From contig NZ_RAPV01000003.1 of assembly GCF_003610295.1 (NCBI RefSeq), forward strand, positions 362,841 through 426,840: DNA of 64,000 bases, in the 5' to 3' direction. The notes beneath the pieces were generated by a model. That model was not told the DNA's origin. It did not search any database and saw only the letters and a program-made list of their open reading frames with translations. Positions 9,600 to 21,050 of the stretch are shown here, one piece after another. How positions within the stretch are numbered: position 1 is the first letter of the stretch; each line of letters opens with the position of its first letter. The translations under genes and the position numbers were made by a program. Source of the stretch: Paraburkholderia sp. BL23I1N1 (GTDB lineage Bacteria; Pseudomonadota; Gammaproteobacteria; Burkholderiales; Burkholderiaceae).

Positions 9600-10913
9600 T
9601 CAGCCCTTTTTAGGCTTGTTCTCGCTGCGCCACTGCGCGTCGAGCTCGGCGAGGCGCGCCATCTTGTCGCCGATCTTGCCTTCAAGACCGCGCGGCGTCG
9701 GCTCGTACCAATGCGGATCGCGCATGTTGTCCGGCAGATAGGTCTCGCCGGCCGCGTAGGCATCGGGTTCATCATGCGCATAGCGGTATTCGTGACCGTA
9801 GCCGAGTTCTTTCATGAGCTTGGTCGGTGCGTTACGCAGATGCACCGGCACGCCGCGCGACTGGTCCTTGCTCACGAATCGCCGTGCCTCGTTGTACGCG
9901 TTGTACCCGGCGTTCGACTTCGGCGCGACCGCCAGATACATGATCGCCTGCGCCAGCGCCAACTCGCCTTCGGGCGTGCCGAGGCGCTCATAGGTTTCGG
10001 CGGCGTCGAGCGCGATGCGGGCCGCGCGCGGATCGGCGAGGCCGATGTCTTCCCATGCCATGCGCACGATACGCCGCGCGAGATAACGCGGGTCCGCGCC
10101 GCCGTCGAGCATGCGGCAGAACCAGTAGAGCGCACCGTCCGGGCTGCTGCCGCGTACCGATTTATGCAACGCGCTGATCTGGTCGTAAAATGCGTCGCCG
10201 CCTTTGTCGAAGCGGCGCAGATTTTCCGCGAGCGCGCTGCCGAGCAAAGCGCTGTCGATTTCGGTGCTCTTTTGCTGTGCCGCCGCGCGCGCGACGATTT
10301 CCAGGTTGTTCAGTAGCTTGCGGCCGTCGCCGTCAGCGGAACCGATCAGGGCGTCGCGGGCTTCGTCGGTGAACGTGAGGCCGCCGAGTTCTTTCTGCGC
10401 GCGGTCGAGCAGTTCGCGTTGTTCTTCGTCGGTGAGGCTTTTCAGCACGTAGACGGCGGCTCGCGAGAGCAACGCACTGTTCACCTCGAACGACGGATTC
10501 TCAGTCGTCGCGCCGACGAACACGAACAGCCCCGATTCGACGTGCGGCAAGAACGCGTCCTGCTGGCTCTTGTTGAAGCGATGCACTTCGTCGACGAACA
10601 CGAGCGTCTGATGCCCGTTCGCGCGATGAATCTGCGCGGTCTCGACGGCTTCGCGAATATCCTTCACGCCCGACAACACCGCCGACAACGCGATGAACTC
10701 AGCGTGAAACGCGTCGGCCATGAGCCGCGCGAGCGTGGTTTTGCCGACGCCGGGCGGGCCCCACAGGATCATCGAATGGGCTTCGCCGGATTCGAAGGCG
10801 ACCCGCAGCGGCTTGTTCGGACCGAGCAGGTGCTTCTGGCCGATTACTTCGTCGATATTGCGGGGCCGCAGGCGTTCGGCGAGCGGAACATTGGCACGGG
10901 TTTCTTCAAACAT
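9600..10913 (-). CDS. rarA: Replication-associated recombination ATPase RarA (MgsA)
   Basis: This 437-residue AAA+ protein is related to clamp loaders and acts at stalled replication forks. Walker A is [12 protein letters not shown] near residue 50. Walker B/DEXH is [16 protein letters not shown], and the sensor region is [15 protein letters not shown]. The C-terminal tetramerisation part contains [18 protein letters not shown], typical of RarA. I chose ATG 10913 ([17 protein letters not shown]); a longer frame to 11009 adds residues that do not look like the family. It sits 147 bp upstream of serS. Confidence 0.95.
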   Translation of the reverse strand: MFEETRANVPLAERLRPRNIDEVIGQKHLLGPNKPLRVAFESGEAHSMILWGPPGVGKTTLARLMADAFHAEFIALSAVLSGVKDIREAVETAQIHRANGHQTLVFVDEVHRFNKSQQDAFLPHVESGLFVFVGATTENPSFEVNSALLSRAAVYVLKSLTDEEQRELLDRAQKELGGLTFTDEARDALIGSADGDGRKLLNNLEIVARAAAQQKSTEIDSALLGSALAENLRRFDKGGDAFYDQISALHKSVRGSSPDGALYWFCRMLDGGADPRYLARRIVRMAWEDIGLADPRAARIALDAAETYERLGTPEGELALAQAIMYLAVAPKSNAGYNAYNEARRFVSKDQSRGVPVHLRNAPTKLMKELGYGHEYRYAHDEPDAYAAGETYLPDNMRDPHWYEPTPRGLEGKIGDKMARLAELDAQWRSENKPKKG

Positions 10914-11137
10914 GACGTTTTGGGGATAATCTCGGCTTTTCCGGACGCGGTCCGTGTGAAGGCGGCGTGCTGCCGGATGAACTAAGCCGGCACGCAAGAG
11001 TGCGGGCAACGTCCCGCATTATGACAGTGACGGCGCGCGGACGATGGCCGCACGGTGTGCCGGAGAGATTCAGGCAATACGGTTCGAACAAGATTCGCGC
11101 GCAGATTCGCAAGCAATACCCACAGGGACACGATTAG

Positions 11138-12454
11138 ATGGCACAAGATCCACTCGCCGGCGACGCCGGCTCCACCTACGCACCGCTCACGCCGGTGCCC
11201 GACGCGCGCCGCGCATTCCGCACCGGCGACGCTTTCGCGCTCTGGTTTTCGCTCGGCATCGGCCTGCTGGTTGCGCAGGCGGGTGCGCTGCTGGTGCCAG
11301 GCCTGTCGCTGCCGCACGCGTTGCTGGCGATCGTGATCGGCAGCGTGATCGGTGTCGTCTTGCTGGCATTGGCCGGCGTGATCGGCACGGATACCGGCCT
11401 TGCGGCCATGTCGTCGCTGCGGCCGACGCTCGGCGTGCGCGGCGCATCGGTGCCGGCGGTGCTGAACGCGGTGCAACTGGTCGGCTGGGGCTCGTTCGAG
11501 GTGATCGTGATGCGCGATTCCGCCGATGCGCTCGCCAAGCAGGCCTTCGGTTTCCCGATGCCGCTGATCTGGACCGTGATCTTCGGTTTGCTCGCCACGC
11601 TGCTGGCCATTAGCGGCCCGCTGTCGTTCGTGCGCCGGTTTCTGCGCACGTGGGGCATCTGGCTGCTGCTGGCGGGCGCCGCATGGCTCTCGTGGAATCT
11701 GCTTGCCAAGCATGATCTGGCCGCGCTGATGCGCCGTCCGGGCACCGGCGAGATGTCGTTCGGCGGCGCAATCGATCTCGTGGTCGCAATGCCGCTCTCG
11801 TGGTTGCCGCTGATCGCCGACTACACGCGTTTCGGCCGACGCCCCGGCGAAACCTTCCGCGGCACGCTGCTCGGCTATGGCATTGCGAACATCTGGTTTT
11901 ACGCGCTCGGCGCGATTTACGGTCTCGCGGCAGGCGGTGGCGACGCGCTGCTGACCGGCGCGCTGGCGCAAGCGGGCGGCGGCCTCGCCCTGCTGCTGAT
12001 CCTGATCGACGAAGTGGACAACGCGTTCGCCGACATCCACTCGGCCGCGGTCTCGACCGGCACGTTCTGGACGCGCGGCAGCGTGCCGTTGTTGTCGGCG
12101 GCGTTTGGCGCGCTGTGCACGGCGATCGCCTTGCTCGTGCCGATGGCGAAGTATCAGAACTTCCTGCTGTTGATCGGCTCCGTATTCGCGCCGCTATTCG
12201 GCGTGGTGCTGGTGGATCACTTCGTCGTGCGCAAGCGTCGCATTGAAGCCGCCGTACTCGCCGACGTTCGCGGCCGTTACGGCTTCTCGGGCGGCTGGCA
12301 TCTGAGCGCGTTCGCCTCGTGGGCAATCGGGATTGTGTCATATCAGGTGATCAATCAATGGCTGCCGAATCTGGGCGCCACGTTGCCCGCTCTGGCGATC
12401 GGCGCGGTGTGTTATCTGGCGCTGGTGTCGGTTCGGAAAACTGCTTACGCCTGA
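11138..12454 (+). CDS. NCS1 permease, CytX-like
   Basis: This 438-residue membrane protein of about 12 helices belongs to the nucleobase:cation symporter-1 (cytosine permease) family. The stretch around QLVGWGSFEVIVMRD resembles CytX, a proposed hydroxymethylpyrimidine transporter. AGGGA lies about nine bases before the ATG. No TPP riboswitch is visible in the 128 bp upstream, which argues against a simple thiamin role. It converges on a SpeB-family ureohydrolase with its LysR regulator, so a guanidino compound or amine is an alternative substrate. The transport direction is import by analogy, and the substrate is not determined. Confidence 0.85.
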   Translation: MAQDPLAGDAGSTYAPLTPVPDARRAFRTGDAFALWFSLGIGLLVAQAGALLVPGLSLPHALLAIVIGSVIGVVLLALAGVIGTDTGLAAMSSLRPTLGVRGASVPAVLNAVQLVGWGSFEVIVMRDSADALAKQAFGFPMPLIWTVIFGLLATLLAISGPLSFVRRFLRTWGIWLLLAGAAWLSWNLLAKHDLAALMRRPGTGEMSFGGAIDLVVAMPLSWLPLIADYTRFGRRPGETFRGTLLGYGIANIWFYALGAIYGLAAGGGDALLTGALAQAGGGLALLLILIDEVDNAFADIHSAAVSTGTFWTRGSVPLLSAAFGALCTAIALLVPMAKYQNFLLLIGSVFAPLFGVVLVDHFVVRKRRIEAAVLADVRGRYGFSGGWHLSAFASWAIGIVSYQVINQWLPNLGATLPALAIGAVCYLALVSVRKTAYA

Positions 12455-12478
12455 GTCGCGCAAGTATCCTCGTCATAC

Positions 12479-12509
12479 AGAAAAGGCCTGCAAATGCAGG
12501 CCTTTTCTC
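12479..12509. terminator. Bidirectional terminator
   Basis: AGAAAAGGCCTGC and GCAGGCCTTTTCT flank the tetraloop AAAT, forming a perfect hairpin between the convergent permease and speB genes. Confidence 0.85.
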
Positions 12510-12559
12510 TTCATGCGCCGTCAGCCTTGGTCAGTCCACCGCGCAGTCCAACACGCAAC

Positions 12560-13549
12560 TCAACGCGTCGATGCCCGATACTCGACACCCGGCAACACGC
12601 ACAGCAATTCGAACGCGAGATTCGCGCCGAGCAGCGCGGTCGTGCCGAACGGATCGTACGGCGGCGCAACCTCAACCAGATCGCAGCCGACGATGTTCAA
12701 GCCATGCGAGCCACGAATGATTTCCAGCGCCTGCGGCACCGTCAAGCCAGCGATTTCCGGCGTGCCCGTACCCGGCGCGAAGGCTGGATCGATACCGTCG
12801 ATATCGAACGTGATGTACACCGGACCGTCGCCCATGCGTTCACGCACGCGCGCCATCAGCGGCGCGAGCGACTGGTTCCAGCATGCTTCGGCCTGCACGA
12901 CTTCAAAGCCCTGATCGCGGCACCAGTCGAAATCTTCCGCCGCGTAACCCGTGCCGCGCAAACCGATCTGCACGACGCGGTCGCAATCGAGCAAGCCTTC
13001 TTCCACCGCGCGGCGGAACGGCGTGCCGTGCGCGATCTTTTCGCCCATCATCGTGTCGTTGACGTCGGCGTGCGCGTCCACGTGAATCAGGCCGACCTTG
13101 CCGTGCTTGCGATGAATCGCGCGCAGGATCGGCAGCGCGATCGTGTGGTCGCCGCCCAATGTGATCGGCTTGCAGTTGTGCTGGAGGATTTCGTCGTAAG
13201 CGGTTTCGATGCGCGCGATCGAATCGTGCAGGTTGTACGGATTGATCGCCACGTCGCCGAGATCGGCCACGCGCAGCGAATCGAACGGCGCGGCGCGGGT
13301 CGCCATGTTGTACGGGCGCAGCAACACCGATTCGCTGCGGATCTGGCGCGGCCCAAAGCGCGCGCCGGTGCGGTTCGAGGTGCCGAGATCGAACGGCACG
13401 CCGACGAAGCAGGCGTCGAACCCTTCGGCCGAGCCGACGTTCGGCAGCCGCATCATCGTCGCAATGCCGCCGCAGCGGGGCATGGCGTTGCCGGACAGCG
13501 GTTGCGGCCGTTCACCGGCTTCGGGGGAAATGAAGGAAGAGGTATTCAT
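12560..13549 (-). CDS. speB: Agmatinase/ureohydrolase of the SpeB family
   Basis: This 329-residue Mn-dependent ureohydrolase removes urea from a guanidino substrate. The metal ligands are visible in GGDH, HVDAHAD and FDIDGID. The family tail PGTGTPEIAGLT distinguishes it from arginase. Agmatine (giving putrescine) is the default substrate, but guanidinobutyrate and guanidinopropionate hydrolases share all these motifs. ATG 13549 is preferred over an upstream in-frame start at 13609 because homologous sequence begins after it. The gene is divergent from a LysR regulator and convergent with an NCS1 permease, suggesting a catabolic unit. Confidence 0.88.
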   Translation of the reverse strand: MNTSSFISPEAGERPQPLSGNAMPRCGGIATMMRLPNVGSAEGFDACFVGVPFDLGTSNRTGARFGPRQIRSESVLLRPYNMATRAAPFDSLRVADLGDVAINPYNLHDSIARIETAYDEILQHNCKPITLGGDHTIALPILRAIHRKHGKVGLIHVDAHADVNDTMMGEKIAHGTPFRRAVEEGLLDCDRVVQIGLRGTGYAAEDFDWCRDQGFEVVQAEACWNQSLAPLMARVRERMGDGPVYITFDIDGIDPAFAPGTGTPEIAGLTVPQALEIIRGSHGLNIVGCDLVEVAPPYDPFGTTALLGANLAFELLCVLPGVEYRASTR

Positions 13550-13718
13550 CGTGTCTCGGCAATGAAAAGGGGGCAGTAAGCAAAATCGTGCAACCGGCCG
13601 AGGAATCAATAAAAAAGCGCACCTTGCCGGGCGAGTCTCGATTCTTGAGCAGTTTCCTTCAAGTTAAAATACGAACAGAATAAACTTCACATTGATTCGT
13701 AGCGATGTATCCTGACGC

Positions 13719-14639
13719 ATGTTCTCCCAACTCACCGATCTCGACCTGCGGCTGATCCGCGTCTTCCTCGCCATTGTCGACGCAGGCGGCGTTTCGCCGG
13801 CTCAGGCCACGCTCAACGTCGGCCAGTCGACCATCAGCACGCAACTCGCCACGCTGGAAACGCGCCTCGGCTACCGGCTGTGCGAGCGCGGCCGCGGCGG
13901 CTTCAGTCTAACCGCGCGCGGCGAGCAATTCATCGACGCGGCGCGCGCCCTGCTGTCCGCCGTCGATACCTTCGGCATGCAGGCGCGCAATGTCGGCCGC
14001 AAGCTGGTCGGCACGCTCGATATCGGCATGATCGGCCACACGCCGGTGTCGGCGAGCGCACGCATCAGCGACGCGATCGGCCGGTTTCGGGCACGCGATC
14101 AATCGGTACGATTTTCGATTCTGGTGCGCTCGCCTGGCGAGCTCGAAGAACTGCTGTTGAACGGCCGGATTCAGATCGGCATCGGCTATTTCTGGCATCG
14201 CGTGCCGTCGCTCGAATACACCGAGGTGTTCGCCGAAGATCAGTTCGCGTATTGCGCCAAGGGGCATCCGCTGTTCGCTTCAGCCGGCGAGGTGTCGCCC
14301 GCCGAAGCCGCGGCTCACGAATGGGCGTGGCGCAGCTATCCGCTCCCTGAAGCCGAAAGTTCGACCACGCCGCAGAACGTGACCGCCGTCGCCGACAACA
14401 TGGAAGCGGTCGCGATGCTGGTGCTGTCAGGGCATCATCTCGGCTATCTGCCGGGGCATTTCGCGGCGCCGTTCGTGAAGCAGGGCTTGCTGGCCGCGTT
14501 GAATCCCGCACAGATGCGTTACCGCGTGGCATTTCATATGGTCACGCGCGCGCGGCAGCATCGAACGGATATTGTCGAAGCGTTTATCGACGACATGAAG
14601 GCCGCGCATCCGGTGCAGGTGCTGGAAGTGGATGAGTAG
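13719..14639 (+). CDS. LysR-type regulator, divergent from speB
   Basis: This 306-residue protein has an N-terminal winged helix (about residues 8-66, with GQSTISTQLATLE) and a substrate-binding-like effector domain starting near residue 90. It is transcribed away from speB over a 169-bp AT-richer gap, the usual arrangement in which a LysR protein controls the neighbouring gene and itself. The probable ligand is the guanidino substrate or product of the SpeB-like enzyme (inference). Confidence 0.9.
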   Translation: MFSQLTDLDLRLIRVFLAIVDAGGVSPAQATLNVGQSTISTQLATLETRLGYRLCERGRGGFSLTARGEQFIDAARALLSAVDTFGMQARNVGRKLVGTLDIGMIGHTPVSASARISDAIGRFRARDQSVRFSILVRSPGELEELLLNGRIQIGIGYFWHRVPSLEYTEVFAEDQFAYCAKGHPLFASAGEVSPAEAAAHEWAWRSYPLPEAESSTTPQNVTAVADNMEAVAMLVLSGHHLGYLPGHFAAPFVKQGLLAALNPAQMRYRVAFHMVTRARQHRTDIVEAFIDDMKAAHPVQVLEVDE

Positions 14640-14665
14640 CGGTTCGGCGTTGCACGCGCCGCCAA

Positions 14666-14698
14666 AAGAAAAGCCGCGCAATTGCTGCGCGGCTTTTT
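14666..14698. terminator. Bidirectional terminator
   Basis: AAAAGCCGCGCA and TGCGCGGCTTTTT form a strong stem between the convergent LysR and lolA genes. Confidence 0.85.
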
Positions 14699-14722
14699 CA
14701 TTCCAGAGGCAAGCTGGGCAGC

Positions 14723-15451
14723 TTATCCGTTGATCACGTCCGCGCCCTTCGGCACCGTGAACTTGAACGCATCGGCCGGTAGCGACGGGTTCTTCTGAAT
14801 GTTCGAGAAGGTCAGCAACGTCACGTTGCCGAACACGTCGTGCAGTTCCATCGCTTCAAGATTGCCGTCCTTGAAGCCGATGCCGACGCGCTGAAACTGC
14901 GTGTCTTTCGCTTTCGGCGTGAGTTCAAGCCAGTCGATGCCGGCCTTCACGCCCGCATCGCGCAACGTGAAGTTCTTGTCCAGATCGTTGCTGCCGAACA
15001 GGATCGCCGCCGGGCTCGCGCCGAGGGCGCCGCCGAGACTGCGCACCGTTACCTGGTTCAGATCCTTGTCGTACACGTAGAGCTTGTCGCCGTCGGCTTG
15101 CAGCAGTTGTGCGTAGGGCTTCTCGTATTGCCAGATGAACTTGCCGGGACGCGCGAACGTGAACGTGCCGCTCGATGTGCCGGTCTTGCCACCCGTGGAC
15201 AGCACGCCGCTCGCGCCCTGTGCCTTGCTCGGCGCGCGCACTTCCTGCTGCACAAAGGTACCGCGCGCGGAATGCACCTGCGCGACGAACGCCTTCAGTT
15301 GCTCGGTGCCGCTCGCGAATGCCTGCGACGCGACGAGCATCGACGCACCGATCGCCACGCTACCGACGCCACGTGCGATCGTGCGAGCGAGTTGGCCGAA
15401 ACGGCGGGATTGAGCACTCTGTCGGGCGTGCTGCTGCGCGAATAGTTGCAT
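14723..15451 (-). CDS. lolA: Outer-membrane lipoprotein carrier LolA
   Basis: This 242-residue periplasmic chaperone carries lipoproteins from the LolCDE complex to LolB at the outer membrane. A rather long basic N-region precedes the hydrophobic signal segment, with cleavage expected after QAFA near residue 47. The mature part starts [19 protein letters not shown] and shows the family pattern [15 protein letters not shown]. Upstream is ftsK on the same strand, a gene pair common in proteobacteria. The start is the ATG behind GGGAGAAAAACACC. Confidence 0.95.
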   Translation of the reverse strand: MQLFAQQHARQSAQSRRFGQLARTIARGVGSVAIGASMLVASQAFASGTEQLKAFVAQVHSARGTFVQQEVRAPSKAQGASGVLSTGGKTGTSSGTFTFARPGKFIWQYEKPYAQLLQADGDKLYVYDKDLNQVTVRSLGGALGASPAAILFGSNDLDKNFTLRDAGVKAGIDWLELTPKAKDTQFQRVGIGFKDGNLEAMELHDVFGNVTLLTFSNIQKNPSLPADAFKFTVPKGADVING

Positions 15452-15680
15452 GGTGTTTTTCTCCCTTGATTGAATTTGTTGAACGGTCGTGGCGGCGGGC
15501 TTTGAAGGCTGCGGCCGGGGACCGTGGCGGCTAGCTTGAACCGCACAACCGAGGGAGGAGCCCTCGGCCTTGGGTTACAGCTTAAGCAAGAAGCCTTAAG
15601 CGGGGCTTATAGCGGAACTCTTAGGCCGGGTTGATAAGCGGTGCTTGCGGCCGATTCAGTGGCATCGCCGCAAGAACCGC

Positions 15681-17996
15681 CTATTCCGCTTCCCGCGCTG
15701 GCGCAAGAATTTCGCGATTGCCGTTCGACGACATCGCCGACACCACGCCCGAGTTCTCCATCTGCTCGAGCAAACGCGCCGCGCGGTTATAGCCGATCCG
15801 CAAATGCCGCTGCACCAGCGAGATCGACGCGCGGCGGTTCTTCAGCACCACGTCGACCGCCTGGTCGTATAACGGGTCCGATTCGCCGTCGCCCGAGCCG
15901 GTTCCGCCGGCGCCCGCGGAGCCTTCGTCGCCCTCGCCCGTTACGCCGCCTTCGAGAATGCCCTCGATGTAGTTCGGCTCGCCCTGCTCCTTGAGCTTGT
16001 CGACCACGCGATGCACTTCTTCGTCCGACACGAACGCGCCGTGCACACGCACCGGCAAGCCGCTGCCCGGCGGCAGGTACAGCATGTCACCCATGCCGAG
16101 CAGCGATTCCGCGCCTTGCTGATCGAGAATCGTGCGCGAGTCGATCTTCGACGACACCTGGAACGCCATGCGCGTCGGCACGTTGGCCTTGATCAGGCCG
16201 GTAATCACGTCGACCGACGGACGCTGCGTTGCCAGAATCAGATGGATGCCGGCCGCGCGCGCCTTCTGTGCGATCCGCGCGATCAGTTCTTCGACCTTCT
16301 TGCCGACCACCATCATCAGGTCGGCCAATTCGTCGATCACGACGACGATGTTCGGCAGGCGCGCGAGCGGTTCCGGATCGTCCGGCGTCAGGCTGAACGG
16401 ATTCGGCAGCTTTTCTTCGCGCTTCGTGGCTTCGTCGATCTTGTTGTTGTAGCCGGCGAGGTTACGCACGCCGAGCTTGCTCATCAGCTTGTAGCGGCGC
16501 TCCATTTCGGCCACCGCCCAGTTCAGCGCGTGACCCGCCTGGCGCATGTCCGTCACCACCGGACACAACAGATGCGGAATGCCCTCGTAGACGCTCATTT
16601 CCAGCATCTTCGGATCGATCAGGATCATGCGGACCTGGTCGGCGCTCGCCTTGTAGAGCAGCGACAGGATCATCGCGTTGATACCCACCGACTTGCCCGA
16701 ACCGGTCGTACCGGCCACCAGCAAGTGGGGCATTTTCGCGAGGTCGGCGCATACCGGCTTGCCGCCGATGTCCTTGCCAAGGCCCATGGTGAGAGGCGAA
16801 GCCGCATCCGCATAAACCGCCGAGCCGAGAATCTCCGAGAGACTCACGGTTTGACGGCGCTGGTTCGGCAACTCCAGCGCCATAAAATTCTTGCCGGGAA
16901 TCGTCTCGACCACGCGAATCGACACCAGCGACAGCGAACGCGCGAGGTCTTTCGCGAGACCAACGATCTGGCTGCCCTTCACACCGGTGGCCGGCTCGAT
17001 TTCGTAACGCGTGACGACCGGGCCCGGATACGCGGCGACCACACTCACTTCGACGCCGAAGTCCTTGAGCTTTTTCTCGATCAGGCGCGAGGTGAATTCG
17101 AGCGTATCGGCGGAAATGGTTTCCTGCGCGGCCGGCGCTGCGTCGAGCAGCGAGATCGGCGGCAAGGTGGAGTCGCCCGGCAGATCGGTGAAAAGCGGCA
17201 CTTGCCGCTCTTTCTCGACGCGCTCCGATTTGGCGGGCGTGACGATCGGCGGCACGATCATGACCGGCTCGTGCTCCTCGATCCGCACGCGACCCTTTTC
17301 GACCTTGCCTTCGCGCTTCACGGCGGCGGCTTCGCCCAATTTGCGGTCGCGACCGGCCTCGCGGCGCAGTTTGGCGAACGTGACCGCCGAAATGATCGAT
17401 TCACCGACCTTTTCCGACACCGACAGCCACGAAAATCGGAAATACAGCGACAAACCGATGCCCAGCACGATCAGCAGCGCCAAGGTGCCGCCCGTAAAGC
17501 CCAGCGCATGCGAAATACCGCGCGCAACCGCTTCGCCGATCACGCCGCCCGGCGCGCGTGGCAATTGCACTTTCAGCGACCACATGCGCAACGCCTCGAT
17601 ACCGTCGCACGCGAGCAACACCAGCATGAACGCGAACGCGTCCGCGAGCCAGCCGGCATCGCGCGGCGCATCTTCAGGCACTGTCTCGTGACGGGTGATG
17701 CGGCGGTAATTGGCGGAGATATGGCGGCCAAGCAGCACGATCCACCAATAGGCGGACAGGCCGAACAGCAGTAGCAGGATGTCGGACGTCCACGCGCCGA
17801 CGCGGCCCGCCCAGTTGGCGATGTGGTCGACCTGCGCGGCATGCGTCCAGCTCGGATCGTGCCGGCTGTAGCTGACGAGCGCCATGAGCAGGAACACGCC
17901 GAGCGCGACCTGCAAGATCCAGCGGATTTCGGTGAAGAGGCGCGACATGCGGTGCGGCAATGCCTGCGCGCTCGCGGAATAGGGAGCTTTTGCCAT
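15681..17996 (-). CDS. ftsK: DNA translocase FtsK
   Basis: This 771-residue septal DNA pump helps chromosome dimer resolution and segregation at division. The N-terminal part holds about four membrane helices up to residue 190. The linker is short, so it resembles SpoIIIE or the short FtsK paralogue of Burkholderiales rather than the long E. coli FtsK. Walker A is [11 protein letters not shown] near residue 427 and Walker B is [11 protein letters not shown]. The C-terminal gamma winged helix ([18 protein letters not shown] onward) reads KOPS sites and follows a Gly/Glu-rich spacer. I chose ATG 17996 because AGGA lies just before it. Confidence 0.95.
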   Translation of the reverse strand: MAKAPYSASAQALPHRMSRLFTEIRWILQVALGVFLLMALVSYSRHDPSWTHAAQVDHIANWAGRVGAWTSDILLLLFGLSAYWWIVLLGRHISANYRRITRHETVPEDAPRDAGWLADAFAFMLVLLACDGIEALRMWSLKVQLPRAPGGVIGEAVARGISHALGFTGGTLALLIVLGIGLSLYFRFSWLSVSEKVGESIISAVTFAKLRREAGRDRKLGEAAAVKREGKVEKGRVRIEEHEPVMIVPPIVTPAKSERVEKERQVPLFTDLPGDSTLPPISLLDAAPAAQETISADTLEFTSRLIEKKLKDFGVEVSVVAAYPGPVVTRYEIEPATGVKGSQIVGLAKDLARSLSLVSIRVVETIPGKNFMALELPNQRRQTVSLSEILGSAVYADAASPLTMGLGKDIGGKPVCADLAKMPHLLVAGTTGSGKSVGINAMILSLLYKASADQVRMILIDPKMLEMSVYEGIPHLLCPVVTDMRQAGHALNWAVAEMERRYKLMSKLGVRNLAGYNNKIDEATKREEKLPNPFSLTPDDPEPLARLPNIVVVIDELADLMMVVGKKVEELIARIAQKARAAGIHLILATQRPSVDVITGLIKANVPTRMAFQVSSKIDSRTILDQQGAESLLGMGDMLYLPPGSGLPVRVHGAFVSDEEVHRVVDKLKEQGEPNYIEGILEGGVTGEGDEGSAGAGGTGSGDGESDPLYDQAVDVVLKNRRASISLVQRHLRIGYNRAARLLEQMENSGVVSAMSSNGNREILAPAREAE

Positions 17997-18146
17997 TGAT
18001 CCTGTTGCTTGTGTGGCCGATCTGCCGCCAGATTTGCGGCCCGAAGCGCCCCTTGGAGCGGCTCCGGACCCGGTCCCGGCTGCCGGGTCCATCGATGCGG
18101 CCTATTGTAAACGCAGTGCCTCACGCGAGGCTGTAAATGACGGTAA

Positions 18147-19338
<1,192 letters not shown>

Positions 19339-19340
<2 letters not shown>

Positions 19341-19397
19341 TCTGCGACCGCATCTGCAACCGCATCTGCAACCGCATCTGCAACCGCATCTGCAACA
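19339..19397. repeat. 12-bp tandem repeat after trxB
   Basis: The unit ATCTGCAACCGC is repeated about five times; the first copy has G for A. The array starts at the trxB stop codon, so a change in copy number would not alter the protein. Confidence 0.8.
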
Positions 19398-19449
19398 ATA
19401 AGCATGACGGTAAAATGGCGGCTGGGCATGGCCCGGCCGCTTGCTTGAA

Positions 19450-19484
19450 AGAAGGCCGCGGCTGAGAAGCTGGCGGCCTTTTTT
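19450..19484 (+). terminator. Terminator of trxB
   Basis: AAGGCCGC and GCGGCCTT form a stem with a 13-base loop, followed by a T-run. Confidence 0.75.
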
Positions 19485-19544
19485 GCGTCGTGGCGCGTGT
19501 CGTCTGCGTCGCGCGATCGATCTACTTTTCTGTGTATTGCCAAT

Positions 19545-20303
19545 ATGCCGAAGAATCAGCCCCACCCCAGCGAACCGAAGCGCGTCCGTGCCGTTGCCCG
19601 GCCCGCGCCCGAGCCGGCCGCACCCGCCGTCAAACCGAAGATCGAACCGGCCGCAGGCCTGGCCGGCCTCGGCGCGCTGCGCGATACGTTAAAGGGCGAG
19701 ACGCAACGGCGTGAACGCGAACGCGCGGCAGCGGCGGTAGCGCAGCGCGAAGCGTCGGCGGATGCCGATCTGTTTCGCCGCGAGATCGGCGCCGTCGCGC
19801 CGCTGGCGGTCCCGCCGCGCGCCAGCTTGGCGCGCAATCCGCCGTCGCCGCTGCCGGTGCAAACCAGACTCGACGAAGAAGCCGTGCTGCACGAAGCGAT
19901 CTCCGACGAATTCGATCCCGAGGTCCTGCTCGAAACCGACGAAACGCTGTCCTATTGCCGGCCCGGCGTGAGTCAGGAAGTCGTGCGAAAACTGCGTCGT
20001 GGCGATTGGATCGTGCAGGCGCAAATCGATCTGCACGGGATGCGTCGCGAGGAAGCGCGCGAGGCGTTGGCCGAGTTCATCCGCGAGTCGGTGAAACGCG
20101 GCCTGCGGTGTTTGCGCGTGATTCACGGCAAGGGCCTTGGGTCGATCGGTAAAGAACCTGTATTGAAGGGCAAAGTGCGCGCGTGGCTCGTGCAGAAGTC
20201 CGAGGTGATCGCGTTCTGTCAGGCGCGCCCGCATGACGGCGGCGCGGGTGCGGTGGTCGTGCTGTTGCAGCCGGGCGTCGTGACGGCTTCCCCCAAGTCC
20301 TGA
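19545..20303 (+). CDS. Smr-domain protein
   Basis: This 252-residue protein has a C-terminal Smr (small MutS-related) domain from about residue 165, seen as IDLHGMRREEAREAL and VIHGKGLGS; the HGKG loop is the family hallmark. Smr domains can be nicking endonucleases acting on DNA or RNA, and the role of this stand-alone YdaL/SmrA-like form is uncertain. The N-terminal half is Pro/Ala/Arg-rich and probably disordered. ATG 19545 (MPKNQPHPSEPKR) is preferred over an upstream start at 19497. The next gene begins 10 bp after its stop. Confidence 0.88.
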   Translation: MPKNQPHPSEPKRVRAVARPAPEPAAPAVKPKIEPAAGLAGLGALRDTLKGETQRRERERAAAAVAQREASADADLFRREIGAVAPLAVPPRASLARNPPSPLPVQTRLDEEAVLHEAISDEFDPEVLLETDETLSYCRPGVSQEVVRKLRRGDWIVQAQIDLHGMRREEAREALAEFIRESVKRGLRCLRVIHGKGLGSIGKEPVLKGKVRAWLVQKSEVIAFCQARPHDGGAGAVVVLLQPGVVTASPKS

Positions 20304-20313
20304 CGGAGCACCG

Positions 20314-20937
20314 GTGATCCATCCGAGGCTGACGCTGGCGCTGACCATCATGGAGGCGCTGGCTATTTTCGCGTACGCGATTTCCGGGTTTATCGAAGCC
20401 AGAACCCGACGGCTCGATGCGGTGGGCACCTTCCTCGTGGCGATCGCGACGGCCTTCGGCGGCGGCACGTTGCGCGACGTGCTGCTCGAGCGGCGGCCCT
20501 TCTACTGGGTCGAGCATCAGGCTTATCTGATCGCGATCTTCGTGATGTCGCTGTTTGCGCCGACCCTGTTGAAGATGACGTCGCGCCTGCTCTCCGAACG
20601 GGTCTTGCTGGTGGCCGATGCCGTGGGACTCGGCCTGTTCAGCATTGCCGGCACGTCGATCGCGCACGACGCGCAGATGCCGTGGTTCACGTCAGTGATG
20701 ATGGGCGTGTTGACAGGTGTATTCGGTGGCGTGATTCGCGACGTGCTGTGCAACGAGGTGCCGCTGATCTTGCGCGATTCGCGACCGTACGCGACCTGCG
20801 CTTTTGTGGGGTGCTGGCTGTACGTGCTGCTGGACTACGTGAACGTCGATACGGTGTACAGCGTGTTGATCGCCACCGCCTTTATCCTGCTCGCAAGACT
20901 GGTGACGTTCAGATTCAACGTGCGCTTGCCTCATTAA
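20314..20937 (+). CDS. TRIC/UPF0126-type membrane protein (YicG-like)
   Basis: This 207-residue, seven-helix inner-membrane protein contains two copies of the glycine-rich UPF0126 motif: GGGTLRDVLLERRPFYWV and GVFGGVIRDVLCNEVPLIL. Bacterial TRIC relatives form trimeric monovalent cation channels; YicG has also been linked to glycine uptake. It starts at GTG 20314, with GGAG upstream, 10 bp after the Smr gene, so the two are probably co-transcribed. Confidence 0.88.
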   Translation: MIHPRLTLALTIMEALAIFAYAISGFIEARTRRLDAVGTFLVAIATAFGGGTLRDVLLERRPFYWVEHQAYLIAIFVMSLFAPTLLKMTSRLLSERVLLVADAVGLGLFSIAGTSIAHDAQMPWFTSVMMGVLTGVFGGVIRDVLCNEVPLILRDSRPYATCAFVGCWLYVLLDYVNVDTVYSVLIATAFILLARLVTFRFNVRLPH

Positions 20938-20994
20938 GCTTGCCTCAGTGGGCTTGTTCAACTGAGCTCGCTTTACCAAGGCCGCCTCGCCAAA

Positions 20995-21038
20995 TAAAAA
21001 AAGCGCGCCGCCCGAAACCAGGCGGCGCGCTTTCTTTT
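20995..21038. terminator. Bidirectional terminator
   Basis: AAAGCGCGCCGCC and GGCGGCGCGCTTT surround an 8-base loop, with A- and T-tracts on the two sides, between the convergent TRIC and fliD genes. Confidence 0.88.
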
Positions 21039-21050
21039 AGCGAAACAGCC

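Noticed and set aside
11010..11137. TPP riboswitch before the CytX-like gene
   Set aside because: None of the conserved THI-box blocks could be found.
16011..17774. 587-residue plus-strand frame
   Set aside because: It lies wholly opposite ftsK, is His/Arg/Gln-rich and has no domain pattern.
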